Assembly (NCBI GenBank): GCA_020912385.1 | Contig: CP087220.1 | Span: forward strand, 992,001 to 1,056,000 | Length of the DNA stretch: 64,000 bases | Origin: Neofusicoccum parvum | Lineage: Eukaryota > Ascomycota > Dothideomycetes > Botryosphaeriales > Botryosphaeriaceae | Reading direction: 5' to 3' | Shown here: in pieces, positions 1 to 11,887 of the stretch | How the letters are laid out: every line of letters starts with the position of its first letter | Position numbering within the stretch: the first letter of the stretch is position 1 | Notes under the pieces: model-generated | Seen by the model: only the letters and a program-made list of their open reading frames with translations | What the model was told of the DNA's origin: nothing | Databases searched by the model: none | Program-made: the position numbers and the translations under genes

Positions 1-2002
1 AGAAAGAGCAGCCCCACTTGCCATGGCTGGAATAATGCTGCATGCAAGGGCATTGTGGGGGGTTGTTCCTGCGAACTATTGCATGCGGGCTGCCATGCGC
101 TCGCGCTCCTTTTTGATTAAATGCTGACGGGCGCTGGATAAACGTGCAGAAAGTACGAGGCGCTAAAATTGCTTGGTAGGGACGCAGCGTTTAGGCAGAC
201 GCGCGACTGTCGTTTTGTGCAGCTGCAGGGCTGGCTGATAGGTGTGCTCTGCAGCTGGTGGAGTGATGTGCAGGGCTGAGGGGTGACAGGGAAATGTGCA
301 AGGACGTTCAAGCAAGGCAGGCGAACGGCAGGGCGATGGGGTAGCGAGGCGGGAGGATTCTTGGGGTAATTGAAGGAGCAGGAGCCATTCGATATAGCGA
401 GCGCCTCTTTCAATTGTCTGCTTGTCAGATGGAGGGAAGGCCAGATTGTCCCTGGTGGGCCGACGGCGGAAGGAAGAGGGTCATAGGGCGAGCTTCTCTG
501 CAGGCGAGGGCGTGCCTGGACCGCCGGCGGGCGCGCTGGAGAGGTGGAGGAATTGGCCGGTGATGAGCAGGAGGATGAACGCCCGGTGGGACTGGTGAAG
601 AGGATATACGAGCACGAGCGCGCCATCGGCGTGGCAGAGGACGTCCAAACGGGCGATGGGCCGGTGGAAGCAGCGGCGCGTTTGCTGTAGATTGGACTCT
701 CTGGCAGGCGGCGGAAGCGAAGCGCGCGGACGGCGAGCGGCAGGGACGTCGATGGCGCGAAGGATTGCAAGGCCGAGGGGCGGGTCGGAAGGCGGCAGGC
801 GTGGGCTCGTATGTCGCCAAATTAAGCACCAGAACCTCAGCAAAGCAGCGCGAATTCGATAGTCGTGCTCTCCCTGCAGGCGGCTGTCTTTACGAGCTGG
901 GCAGGTGCCGCTGGGGAGGGCAGACAAGAGTGGCTGGATAATGCAGTCTGACCTTGGCGCAGCCCGCGGGCGAATGGCAGCGTGGATGCGGCCCATGGGC
1001 CCCTGCTCGCAGAGTTTTCCCATGCGGGCTGCGGGATGCGCCTGGAGATGCGGCCAGCAGCCACCGCCTTGGTTTCATGCAGACGCGAGCACGAGCGCGG
1101 GTTGAGGCTCGCTTTGGGCGGTCGGCCGCGGCCGCGGAGCCCGCTCGACTCGGCGGCGCTGCAGCCCGGCGCCAGGCAGCAGGCCGCAGCGACGGCGGTG
1201 GAGCGTGAAGACAGCGCGCAGAGCGGCGGACATGGGGCCTGGGGCCTGGGGTGCAGAGCCGCGGTGCGCGAGGCCGTCGCGGCGGTGGTGGGCGTGCATC
1301 GCCGGGTGGATGTGCAGAGGCGGAAGCGAGCGAGACGACCCCGGCCGCGCCGCCGCAACCTCGCTCCTCCCTCTCATCACCCCCCCGTATCCCGGCGCCA
1401 TTCCATCCATCGTGTCGTCTAGCCCGCCCCCGCTGCCGTGCTGCCAGTCACTTGCTGCCGGCGACCGCCTCCAGCCCCACCATGCCACCCCGTCGCCGCC
1501 CCGGCTCTCGTGTCGCGCCTCAGAGCCACGCTGATAGCCCTACAGCCCACTGGCAGCCGCAGCTGGAGAAATGTCGGCTGACTCGATAGTTCATTTCGAC
1601 GACAAGCCCTTGGCCGGGGGGTCCAAGTCGACATGAGATCCGCATCTGGCCCAGCGCTGCCGTGCCCGTCAGCGCCCACCGCTCAGCCCGCTGCTGAGAG
1701 GCGGAGAGCAGCACTGGAGCTCCTCAGTCAGCACCGTTCGGTCACCCGCGCTCGTTCCTGGCCTGATACGCCCCGAATTGGGCTCTAGCCCCCCGTGTGT
1801 CAATCTTGCTATCTCCCATCTCTGCCAGCGGCCGGCCCGCGGTATAAACACTGCTCGCCGCCGCGCCGCTTCGCCTCCCGGCCAGGTCCTGCACGCACTT
1901 CATCCGTTAAGGTTGCAGGAGGCAATTCAATCGTCCTCGCTTCCCAGCTAGACCTGCTTGGCCTTTTCCTCGGTTCCGTCCCTGGGAAGGCCCAACGCAA
2001 CA
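1..2002. other. gene-free GC-rich upstream region
   Basis: Only overlapping short open frames rich in Arg, Pro, Ser and Ala on both strands, none with a recognisable domain or a consistent intron pattern. The right end is the promoter and leader of the oxidase starting at 2003. The left 1.8 kb may belong to a neighbour outside the window; I see nothing specific in it apart from short GC-rich repeats such as the GGGGCCT copies near 1233-1250. Confidence 0.6.
1843..1848 (+). promoter_or_regulatory. candidate TATA box of the copper radical oxidase gene
   Basis: A perfect TATAAA lies about 155 bp before the ATG at 2003, followed by a pyrimidine-rich stretch. Position and match suit a core promoter; no transcript start can be seen from sequence. 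Confidence 0.45.
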
Positions 2003-5000
2003 ATGGCGCCATCGAATTCTGCACCTTTAAATTGGGTGCGGTCGTCTGTTCAGCTGTATCTTCTCTTCTCGTCGGTATGTGTGCGACCCCTATGCTCGCT
2101 GCTAGTGGCCCGCTCCCCTGCGTGCCTGCTTTGCCGGTCCATGGCTAAATTGACGGGCGCTTAAAACAGTTCTCGACGCTCTTGGCAGATGCGCGCTATA
2201 TCGATGTCGAGAAGCGACAGAGCGCTACACCTACTTCGACCGCCGTCTCTACAGCTGCTCCGGTGTGCCCGGGCTCGGACGGCGTCACTTACCAGCTTGC
2301 CAGCGGCTCCACTTTCCTCATTGAGTGCGGCGTGGACCGCATAGCCAATGACCTGAAGACTGTTGACCCCGTCGCCAATTTCGCCGCCTGCATCGCTGTC
2401 TGCGACACTACTGCAAACTGCAAAGATGTCTCCTTCACCGGCGGAACGGGCGCAGGTGCCTGCTATCTCAAGTCCGCCGCCGGCGGCATTTCGACCAATG
2501 CGGGCGTCTGGGGGGCTAAACTGATCGCCAAGGGATCTGCTGCATCCTCGTCGGCCGCGGCATCGTCAACTGCTGGACCCACCGGCAGCGCTTCTACCAC
2601 CGGTCCGGGTTCCAGCACGACGGCAAGGGCTCCTTCCGCTAGCGTGCCCGCTGGTTGGGAGCTCAAGGGCTGCTATGTGGATTCTGTCAATGCCAGAATT
2701 ATGAACAATCTGCAGCCGGATGATGCCGACATGACCATTGAGAGCTGCGTGAACACATGCATTGGTCTCGGCTACACTGTGGCCGGCATGGAGTACGGAG
2801 TGCAATGGTGCGTATTGTGCAGTTTTAGCATGTGATCAAGAACCCTGCGGACTGACAGTAGTGTAGCTTCTGCGACGACTTCCTCCGCAATGGTGCCGCG
2901 GAAGCTGATGCTGCCGACTGCAACATGAACTGCGGTGGCGATGCAACTGAGAAATGTGGCGCTGGATCAAGAGTATCGATCTGGTCCAATGCTGACTTGC
3001 AGGTCTACCAGCCCCCAGCCGCTCAGAACACCAGTCTTCCAGGTGATTGGGAGTACGCTGGCTGTCTCTTGGATAGTGCTGTTGCTCGGACCTTCCCGTA
3101 CGAGCTGGTCATGACCGATAACAACACTGCGGAGAACTGCCTTTCGCAATGCTCTGAATACGGCTATGCTCACGGTGGAATGGAATACGGCAACCAGTGC
3201 TTCTGCGGTGATGCTTCAGACATCGACGCTGCGGGTGCTACACTCCAGCCCGAATCCGACTGCAACATGGCTTGCTCCGGCAACGCTACTTACATCTGCG
3301 GTGCTGGCAATCGTATCAGCTACTACAGATGGGGCGGCGACGACCCACTTTATGTCTGGAATTACCCAACGGGCGCTGCCGCTGGCGAATACTCGCTTCT
3401 CATTGGTGGTGTCATCATCCCTCTCATCAGCGCTCCGGCCCGCAATGGCAAGATCGTTTTTGTCGAGAAAGTTGGAACTGGCCCTGCAAACAGCACTGGC
3501 TCATACGAACTGGATCCAAGTCTGATTGACGACTTCGACGCCGCTTGGAGACCACTTCACCCTAAGACTGACGTCTTCTGTTCTGGAGGTGTCACCTTGC
3601 CCGACAGAGCCGGCCGCCAGCTCAACGTGGGTGGCTGGTCTGCAGATTCCTTGTACGGCGTCCGTCTGTATTGGCCAGACGGTGAACTTGGTACTGCTGG
3701 AACCAACGACTGGCAAGAGAATGTCAATGAGCTCTCGCTGCAAATTGGACGCTGGTATCCTTCGGCGATGGTTATGGCAAACGGCTCGGTTCTTGTGGTT
3801 GGTGGCGAAGATGGCTCCAACGGGCCGCCTGTTCCGAACATGGAGGTCCTCCCCAAGCCTGCAGGAGGCTATCTTGTGGACGCACCCTACCTGGAGCGCA
3901 CAGACCCTTACAGCACCTACCCGTTCTTGGCTGTCCTGCCGAGCGGTGGCATCTTCATTTCCTACTACAACGAAGCCCGTATCTTGGACGAGAACTCTCT
4001 CACAGTAAAGACGGAGTTGCCTAACATTCCCGGCGCTGTCAACAACTTCCTCGGCGGCCGCACCTACCCCTTCGAAGGCACTGCAGTTCTCTTCCCTCAG
4101 CATGCTCCTTACACTGACCCTGTGAGGGTGCTCATTTGCGGTGGTTCAGCGCCAGGACAGGCACCCGGACTCGACAACTGTGTCCACATGACTCCCGATG
4201 CCCCGGAGGATGGGTGGACAATCGAGCGCATGGTACGTGGCTTCCCTTTCTCACGTTCTATTTTTCCTCGTGCTAACTCGGTAAATAGCCCAGCAAGCGT
4301 GTCATTGTTTGCATGACGGCTCTCCCTGATGGAACTTACTTGATCCTCAACGGTGGCCAGAAGGGCGAGGCAGGTTTCGGCCTGGCATCGGATCCCAACT
4401 ACAACGCCGTTCTCTACGATCCCACCAAGCCTCTTAACCAGCGCTTCAGCATCATGGCCAACACGACCGTTGCGCGCATGTACCACAGCGAAGCCACTTT
4501 GATGGACGATGGCCGTGTTATTGTCTCCGGCAGCGACCCGCAGGATGCTCGCTTCCCTCAGGAGTACCGTGTCGAAGTTTTCACCCCTCCTTACATACTC
4601 TCTGGCGCCGCTCGCCCCGAGTTCACTCTCCCGAACGACGACTTCGCCTACGGTGAGTCCTTCACCATCCAAGTCTCAGGTGCCACCACCGGCAACATCC
4701 GTGTTTCCATTCTCGGTTCGGTCATCTCCACCCACGGCAACAGCATGGGCCAACGCACCTTCTTCCCGGCGGTCAGCTGCAGCGGTACCGCCTGCACCGT
4801 CACCACTCCGCCCAACGCGCACGTTTGCCCGCCCGGATGGTTCCAGATGTTCGTGCTCGATGGCCCGACGCCCAGCCATGCCAAGTGGATCCGGATCGGT
4901 GGTGATCCTGCAGAGTTGGGCGACTGGCCTCCGTATGATGACTTCGATCTCCCCGGCCTGGGCGCGACGTTGCCAACCACGGGTTCGACAGCGCAGAGCA

Positions 5001-5029
5001 GGCTGGCGAACGCAACGAGGAAGGGTTGA
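2003..5029 (+). CDS. secreted WSC-domain copper radical oxidase, glyoxal oxidase type (AA5_1)
   Basis: Predicted exons 2003-2074, 2170-2807, 2867-4232 and 4289-5029 give 938 residues. The first intron is needed to join a hydrophobic leader to the mature start and creates a signal peptide ending near residue 31. Then come a PAN/apple-like Cys-rich segment, two WSC domains (about 150-340; the first is restored only by splicing at 2807/2867), and a glyoxal-oxidase propeller with a C-terminal DUF1929 domain. The expected copper/cofactor residues are visible: Cys in FCSGG (about 473), Tyr in RWYPS (about 532), the adjacent Tyr-His in MYHSE (about 756) and His in AHVCPPGW (about 868). The family oxidises aldehydes or alcohols to acids with H2O2 release, feeding peroxidases or modifying cell walls. 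WSC domains suggest binding to wall glucan. Substrate is unknown: glyoxal, methylglyoxal or an alcohol are possible. Confidence 0.9.
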
Positions 5030-5205
5030 GAAGAGGGGTGCTCTACTTTAATGGTTGTTTGGAGATATTAAAGATCAGATATACACGACGATAATTTCTA
5101 TTGATTCGCAAATACAACGAAATCCATACTGTATGCCACAAGTCCTGCACCGCGCTACTCCTAATAGAATCTTTCAGGAGTGAACTTCCCTACAGTCACA
5201 GTAAA

Positions 5206-6807
5206 TCAAGCCACACCACGACCCTTCCACTCCTCGTCCACCACACATTCAATCATCACAATAAAACTCCTCATCCTCCACACCTTCTCAATCCTGAACC
5301 CCACCCTCCGCATCAACGCCTCCATCTCCTCCCGCGTCCTCTCCATCCCTCCAAACACAACAAACGCATTCTGCGCCATCAGATTCGCCACCTCCGGCCA
5401 CGCCGACTGCCGCACCTCCCCGTCCCGAGCCGCATCCAACAGCGCCGACGGCGCCACGCCTTCCCCGCGCCCAACCACGCACGCCGGCCCGGTCAACACC
5501 TCATTGACCAGCAGCCGGCACGCCGGGCCCGACGCGACCATGGCCTCGCGCACGCCGGCCAGCAGCCTCGCGGCGTCGTCGTCGCCGTAGTCGCGCAGCA
5601 CGCCGCGCGCGAAGAAGGCGTCGCCGCGGCCGGGCATGGCGTCGGGCCCGAAGTAGTCGTGCGCGACGAAGGCGATGCGGCCGGCGAGGTCGGGCGCGAG
5701 CGAGGCGGCCGCCGTCGCGACCACGGGCGGCAGGTCGAGCGCCGTCACGCGCAGGCCCGGGTGCAGCGCCAGCAGGTCGAGCGCGGTGTCGGCGGGGCCG
5801 CACCCGACGTCGACGAGGGAGGTTTGCGGCCAGGGGTAGTCGTTCAGGAGGGCGGGGCGGGTGAATTGCTGGAGGGGGGAGGGGTGGTCAGCGGGGTGAG
5901 GGGAGGGGGAGGGGGAGGAGCGGAAGAGGGCGGACGTACGTTGAGCCAGGTGACGCCCGCGACCCTTTCCAGCATGCCGGCGCTCTGCGGCAAGGCGAGC
6001 CAGTCAGTGAAGGCGGTGGGGCCTTTGGCGATGGCTTTGGAGAAGGGCGAGGCCGTGGACGCGAAGGAGTCTTTGGCGTCGGGGTCGGTCAGGTTGGCGT
6101 AGACGCCGAGGTTCGCTTCGGCGGTGTCGCGCGCCCTTTTTTTTGCGGCGGAGGTCAGTCTTGGGGAACGCTGGGTGATGGCGGGTGGAGAGGCTCACAG
6201 GAAAGACAGCATCCGCTTTCCGCCCGCCTTCTCGAGCAGGCCCAGGCTGTGCCGCGTGTTGGCGAACACGCCCGGCGCCGTCTCGCAGAAGATGAAGTCG
6301 GACTCGAGGATTCGAAGGATCCTGCCTGCGAGGGTTGGGAGACGGTGGTCAGCAAATCGTGCGTCACTGACGAGCCCTGCTTCTTTCCCCCCCCTTTGCC
6401 GCTGGGTCGAGGAATCTTCACTCACCGAGCTTGTTCGCATTCACGCCCAGCCGTTGCGCCAGGTCCGTCAGGACAATCTCGCCATTGCTGGTTCCAGCGA
6501 TCTCGTCGGCCACGCCCAGCTGGACGGCGGCTTCAAGTGCGCTGGCCTTGGTCTGCGAGAGCGCGATGAGCGCGAGCTTGTGCCGAGTCGGCGTCACAGC
6601 GGTCTCGAGGGCGCGGGCGTCGACGCGGAGCTTCTCGAAGAGGGTGAAGATTTCGGGCGGGGGCAGGTATTTGTCTTCATCGAGGTGGGAGGGCTGGGCG
6701 GTGTAGAGGGAGAGGTCGTCGATGGAAGTGTTGTGCTGTTTCAGTTGGCGTTCTAGCTGCTGGACCGTTTGGGAGAGGGTGGTGACGAGGGTTTGGAGGA
6801 ACGACAT
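5206..6807 (-). CDS. SAM-dependent O-methyltransferase (family 2, COMT-like)
   Basis: Predicted exons on the minus strand: 6807-6426, 6325-6199, 6135-5940 and 5868-5206, giving 455 residues. The N-terminal half is the helical dimerisation/winged-helix region typical of fungal O-methyltransferases. Residues 255-260 carry the SAM-binding glycine motif DVGCGP, followed by the acidic residue in ALDLP. The region that usually reads LHDWPD, with the catalytic His, here reads LRDYGD (Arg at about 327), so the general base may be missing or supplied elsewhere. It is divergent from the FAD monooxygenase with a 706 bp shared spacer, which suggests co-regulation and a role in tailoring a small molecule. 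Splice phases all agree, so the structure is reliable; the substrate cannot be inferred. Confidence 0.85.
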
Positions 6808-6880
6808 CTTGATTGGATTGCTGGAGCTTTGGAGAGGGCTTGGTGGACTGAAGAGATAATTTGAAGTGAAGAAGACTGTC

Positions 6881-6893
6881 TATATATTTTATA
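6881..6893 (-). promoter_or_regulatory. candidate TATA box of the O-methyltransferase gene
   Basis: Read on the minus strand this is TATAAAATATATA, about 75-85 bp before the ATG at 6807 and the most AT-rich spot in the spacer. Confidence 0.5.
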
Positions 6894-7368
6894 GTGGTGC
6901 TGTGTTGGATGAAGGCAGTGTTGCTCGATGTGGGGTAGCTTTGGTGAGGAGCCTCCCCACATACAACACTCCCCACAAAGTTCGGCCTGAGGCATTCGTT
7001 CTGCAGCGGACAGCCTAGGAATTGGGCTTTCGCGGCAGTTCTGGTGACAGGAAACATATGTCTTGGTTGCAGTGTGTGGAGTCGACGGTTTTGCGAATTT
7101 CGACTGCTGTGCCTGGCGTCCCCGTCACCGCTGGACTACAACCACGACAAACATGCACACGGCGCTAGCATCTACCACATACAATCCTACGACGTGTTTC
7201 AGCAAGAACTTGCGCTACCAGCCACCTCTCGGCAGTGGTACGGTGGCTTCCGCCACAGTATGCCTTGCATAAGACCTGTAGTGCTGAAACGACCCCTTCC
7301 CCGCAATCGACCTCCCCACAATCACGGTGAGAGGACAGCAGTGACGGCCAGCCACATACCGGTAAGCT

Positions 7369-7376
7369 TATTTATA
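7369..7376 (+). promoter_or_regulatory. candidate TATA-like element of the FAD monooxygenase gene
   Basis: TATTTATA about 140 bp before the ATG at 7514, followed by a C/T-rich leader. A weaker match than the element serving the opposite strand. Confidence 0.35.
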
Positions 7377-7513
7377 CCCTGGATCAGCCGCACCTTACCA
7401 GTTCCTCATCCGATCCAACTCGTCTCTTCCACTTAGCAGCCTTCAGTACCATTAGCCTTCAATCACCATCAACCTTCATCCCCACCCCTGACCCACACCA
7501 ACCCCCCAACACC

Positions 7514-8888
7514 ATGCCCACCCACCCCACCTCCCCCTCACCCCCGCTCCACGTCCTCATCGTCGGCGCCGGCCTGGGCGGCACGGCGTGCGCCATCGCG
7601 TGCCGGGCGCAGGGCTTCCGGGTGACGCTGCTGGACCAGGTGACGCGGTTCGCGCCGCTGGGCGACTCGATCGGGCTGGGGCCGAACGTGTCGCGGCTGC
7701 TCGGGCGGTGGGACGGCGGGTTCGCGGACAAGCTGGCGGCCATCAGCAGCACGTCCGAGAGCATCGTCGTGCACGACTACCGCGACGGCCGCGTGCTGGG
7801 CGTCGACGCCACGCCCGGCACCGCCGAGGCGACGTTTGGCCATCGCAGCTTGATCGGGCATCGCGGCCACTACCACATGCTGTTTCTTGAGCAGTGCGAG
7901 GCCATGGGCGTGGAGGTGAGGAGCGGGGCGCGGGTGGTGGGGTATGATGTTGAGAGGCCGAGCGTGACGCTGGAGGGAGGGGAGGTGGTGGTGGGGGATG
8001 TGGTTGTGGCGGCGGATGGGGTGAAGAGCTTGGGGAGGAAGGAGGTGCTTGGGTATCTGGACGAGCCGGTGCACAGCGGGTATGCTGTTTATCGGGCGTT
8101 CATGGAGGGGGAGACGTTCAGGGACGATCCGCTGACGGCGCCGTTCGTGGAGAATGGTGGGTTGAGGTTCCCTGTACCGGCTTGGCTGGACGAAATGCTG
8201 ATCAGGGTGTTTTTCTGCAGGTGACAGCATACACCTGTATCTTGGCCCGGACCTCCACGGCTTCGTGACGTGCCTCCGCGATGGCAAGTGGATCAATGCT
8301 GTTCTCACGCACAAGGACGACGCCGACATCGACGAGGGCTGGAGCTTCCCCGGCAAGAAGTCCGACATCCTTCCGCTCATCAAGGACTGGGACCCGGGTT
8401 TCCGCCGCATCTGGGAGAAGATGGAGGAGAAGAACATCCTCGATTGGAAGCTTGTGTACCGCCCTTGTCTCAAGAAATGGGTAACCGACTCCGGAAAAGT
8501 CGCCATCATGGGCGATGCTGCGCACCCGTTTGTTCCGACGTCGGTGCAGGGCGCAAGTCAGGCCATGGAGGATGGGGCGACGATTGCGAAGTGTTTGGCT
8601 AAGGCGAACGGAGATGTACCATTAGCTCTTCATACGTTTTTCGAGCTGAGGTATGAGCATGTGGCGAAGGCGCAAGGGATGGGGTTGTCGCAAAGGGAGA
8701 AGTGGCACAACCTGCATGACAAAGAGACTGGGGAGATGAAGCAGGAGTTTGATATGTCGAATGGCCTGCTGGAGAGCTATGTGCTATTCTCCCATGACTG
8801 CGAGAAAGTTGTTGACGAGAAGTGGGACTCTGTCTCAGCAGAAGTCAAGGCAAAGATGGAGCGAGGCGAAAAGCTTAGCAGGGAGTAG
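7514..8888 (+). CDS. FAD-dependent monooxygenase (salicylate hydroxylase-like)
   Basis: Exons 7514-8156 and 8221-8888 (64 nt intron, donor GTGGGT) give 436 residues. The three group A flavoprotein hydroxylase signatures are present: the Rossmann GAGLGG near residue 18, the DG motif in VVAADGVKS, and the GD motif in GDAAHPFVP, which contacts the FAD ribityl chain. Such enzymes use NADPH and O2 to hydroxylate aromatic or polyketide rings. No signal peptide is seen, so it is probably cytosolic. It is divergent from an O-methyltransferase, and its stop is only 150 bp from the stop of the convergent DUF3445 gene. Together these suggest hydroxylation followed by methylation of a small molecule; the actual substrate is unknown. 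Confidence 0.88.
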
Positions 8889-9038
8889 CAGACACACAGA
8901 CCGCGAGGTGTATATTTCTTCCAGATGCGTTTGGCTAGCCAAGTGTTTTAATGAGTTAGCGATGAGTTGAGGGACATACCCGAAGATAATACAAGCCCTG
9001 GCTCTAGTTCTCGACCGAAGCCCATCCCGCAGTGCCGC

Positions 9039-10400
9039 CTACTCGTCTTCGGTAGGTATGGCAGGATATTTCGCCGCCATCTCATCCAAGTACGCAAGCA
9101 CAACTTTCCCCCAAACAGGTTTGCGCTTGTAGAAGGCAAATTTCTCCGGCAGCTTGTGCAGTAATCCACCAAGTCTTTCTGCAAAGCCCGGTTCCTGCGC
9201 GATATCGACCAGGCGGTACAGGTACCTGCTCCCACCATTAGCATCAGCCGCTGAACGGCTACCTGAGGACTGGATAATAATCAACCCACGTTTTGGTCAT
9301 CATGCACATGGCGCCCGACACAGGCAAGCGACGCAATACCTGCCTCTCCACACGAAGCTGGACCTGATTGATATCGATGCTGTCGTCCGCGCTGGCTTCA
9401 TCCCCCTCGTAGAGATGCGTACCCTCGAGGAAAAACAGTTCCTCGCGGTCATTGATACCCCAATTCACGCGCATAACCAGCCTATCGGCGGTCATACTCT
9501 TGAAAAACCTGCCGCCACCGCAACTAATTAGCAAACTTCCCCCAGCTAACCCATCAACCAAGCGCACACTCACTTATTCATCGCCCTCTGCAACTTCTCC
9601 TTGTACGTCGGCACCGGCCCATGAATCGCCGTCAACCCGCGATCCATCTTCTCCTCGACATCAAACCCGGCCGGAAACGCGCTCACCACCGCCTTCAACA
9701 CATACTCCCCGTCCACCCCCTCCCCCTCCCCCTCCGGCGGCACCAGCACCGCAAGATCCTCCTCCGTAATCCGCGCCACCACCTCCAACGGCCGCAACCC
9801 ACCCCACGGCTCGCGCACCTCCCACCGCTCGCCCGTCACTCCATTGCGCAGCCACCTGCCGCCCGCCTCCTCCACCCACACGCTCGGAAAGCGCCGCGGC
9901 AGGTACGCCACCAGCGCGGCCAGCAGCTCGCGCACGGCGGGCTCGGCGGCGGGCCGGCAGTCGAGCGCCTTGGGCCAGCCGTGCGCGGCCAGCACGCCGC
10001 GCTTGTGCGCCATGCGCGCCGCGTAGTTGGCGTCGACGCGCAGCCAGTCGGCCGCCGGCACCGCCCGCAGCGCCATCGTCGCCGTGTACACGCGCGACGA
10101 GATGTACGGGTCGCGGTACCAGCGGTCCGGCGTCGCGGTTTCGGGGGAGGGGTCGGGGCAGGGCGGCGTGGTGGTTAGGTCGAGCGGGGTTGGGGGGGTG
10201 GTGGTGGTGGTGGTGGTGGGGCGCGGGCCGTAGAAGGTTTTGGGTTTGGTGGGGGGAGGGGCGAGGGGGGAGGGGGAGGGGGAGGCGAGGCGGGTGAGGA
10301 AGGGGAAGGTGCGTGGGAGGAGGGTGATGGTGAGGAGGAGGGAGAGGGCGGCGAGGAGGGTGAGGGCGCCGTCTCCCGAGGGGAGATGGTCGGCGAGCAT
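9039..10400 (-). CDS. DUF3445 protein, haem-dependent oxidative N-demethylase-like
   Basis: Exons 10400-9574, 9508-9290 and 9225-9039 give 410 residues. A hydrophobic segment at about 12-29 suggests membrane anchoring or a signal anchor. A Pro/Thr-rich linker with a run of Thr encoded by a GGT-type repeat (10197-10217) follows. The remainder matches the fungal DUF3445/HDOD family (PF11927), with the dWRVDANY-like, LERFPSVWVEE-like and WGINDREELF-like blocks expected. Characterised bacterial relatives use haem to remove N-methyl groups oxidatively. Function in fungi is not established, so the reaction here is an inference from family. It is tail-to-tail with the FAD monooxygenase. Confidence 0.75.
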
Positions 10401-11887
10401 GGCGGCGGGCGGAGAGGGCTATGGGATCGTTTGTGCAACGCTCTTCGTCGTCTTGCGAAAGAGTTGAGGTGAAGTGATGGAAGAAGGCCAGATCACGTGA
10501 CATGCATCCTTGTCGGCCAGCAATCCCCCACCCTCTGATTAGATCGGCTGGACCTTCGCTTTCCGTCGCGCTGAGCATAGCGCTGCCAAACCGGGGCGGG
10601 AGCGCATGGCCGACGCAGCGGGACTGGAGAGGAGCGGGCATGGCGAGTGGACAGTCGCCAGCAAGGGCAGGAAGTGAGACCGCGCGGATGGTGTTGAGCT
10701 TTCCCACATCGTGCGTGGCAGCTACAGCTGCAGCGAAGCCATCGCACGTGACGGCGGGCGTCCAGGTCCAGGTTTGGGTCGCACGTCACGAAGAAGGCAA
10801 AACATTTTAGTTCAAGGAAAACGTTTCGCTAGCGCGGGGCGGCGTTTGCGGGGATGAGACCCTGCCTCTCCGCGGCTTGCGCATGCTGCTGTTGTTTTTG
10901 CCTTTGCGGCCGCCACGAGGAAAACAAGCAGCTGGCCGCATCTGCTGCAGAGTGAGCTGATTTTCCCGGCGGCCTGGTCGGGCAGCGCGCGGGACGGGCG
11001 GGCAGCGAAGAAACGGGGCCGGGCAGAAGTCCGCCCCGCTGCCCCGAACGCGGCGGCGGCGGCAAAAAACGTGGCGGCGGCCGCGCTGGCGCATCAATCC
11101 CAGATCTTGCTGCGCTTCTGCCGCTCTGGCACGTTGCTCCCATGTGCCATGTGCCATGTGCGCCGCGCCATGTGCCATGTGCATGCCCGCCGCCCTGGTG
11201 CCAATCGGCTGCCGCAGCCCGCACGCGGGACGGTCTTTTCGCCGCCCCGCCGCCGACTCAGTACGCGCCATCGCTGAGGAACAGGCAGTGCCCGCCGCTG
11301 ATCGTGTCGCTGCCTCTGCTGCGTGCACCTTCTCAACCGCCTGCCTGCCACGGGCGCAGATCGCAGGTTTCAATTTGACGCAACAATCAGCCGAGTGAGG
11401 CGACACCGTTCTTGACCTGCGCCCTGTGCTGCCCGCTCCGCAGCTCCGCCTGCCTTCCCTGGTGCGCCTCGGAGCTTGCCGATTCACATATGTAGATCGC
11501 TATGAACCTCCCGTGCAACTGCGCTGCCTCGCCCTTCGTTCCTCCCTCGTTCCCCCAGCACCCCGTTCGCAGCTTCGCCCGCCCGGTGCCTGTGAAGAAA
11601 TGGAAGCACAAATCCCTTTGAAACCATCCCTGCGCGCCGCCCCCGACGCGTCCCTCGCCGCATTGCGGCCCCAACCGACCACCCGCACGACGGCCAGACG
11701 ACTGCTGCGCATTTCCACCCGGAGCTGAACCACACTCTCGAACGTGTGCGCCAGACAGCGTTCCCTCCCCGCGCCGCCTGCGCCGACACCTCGGCTCTCC
11801 GCGGTGCGTGCTTGGTACGTACCGCCGCAAGCCCTGGATTCGAAAGGAAAGAAAAGAAAAGAAACCCCCAAACCGCTCTTCCCATCC
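10401..11887. other. intergenic region upstream of DUF3445 gene and downstream of Zn2Cys6 gene
   Basis: About 1.5 kb of GC-rich sequence with only shadow frames. It contains five copies of the 7-mer CATGTGC at 11141-11182, described separately, and CACGTGA/TCACGTGA-like boxes at about 10493-10500 and 10744-10750. No coding signal was accepted. Confidence 0.5.
11141..11182. repeat. short direct repeat of CATGTGC (five copies)
   Basis: Copies start at 11141, 11148, 11155, 11169 and 11176: three in tandem, a GC spacer, then two more. Each contains an E-box (CATGTG). It lies about 740 bp before the DUF3445 start codon. It could be a bHLH binding cluster or simply a small tandem repeat. Confidence 0.7.

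Larger units (their letters stand above)
6808..7513. promoter_or_regulatory. shared divergent promoter of O-methyltransferase and FAD monooxygenase
   Basis: The 706 bp between two divergent starts holds no gene. It has one AT-rich TATA-like element for each direction (listed separately) and a CT-rich leader just before 7514. The arrangement is compatible with joint control. Confidence 0.5.

Noticed and set aside
7538..8509. 323-codon minus-strand frame
   Set aside because: Lies opposite the FAD monooxygenase, spans its intron, and is rich in Arg, His and Pro.
10197..10217. GGT repeat considered as an intergenic microsatellite
   Set aside because: It is inside the DUF3445 gene, encoding its Thr-rich linker, so it is described there.
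9661..10707. 348-codon minus-strand frame
   Set aside because: Out-of-phase shadow of the DUF3445 gene; no domain.
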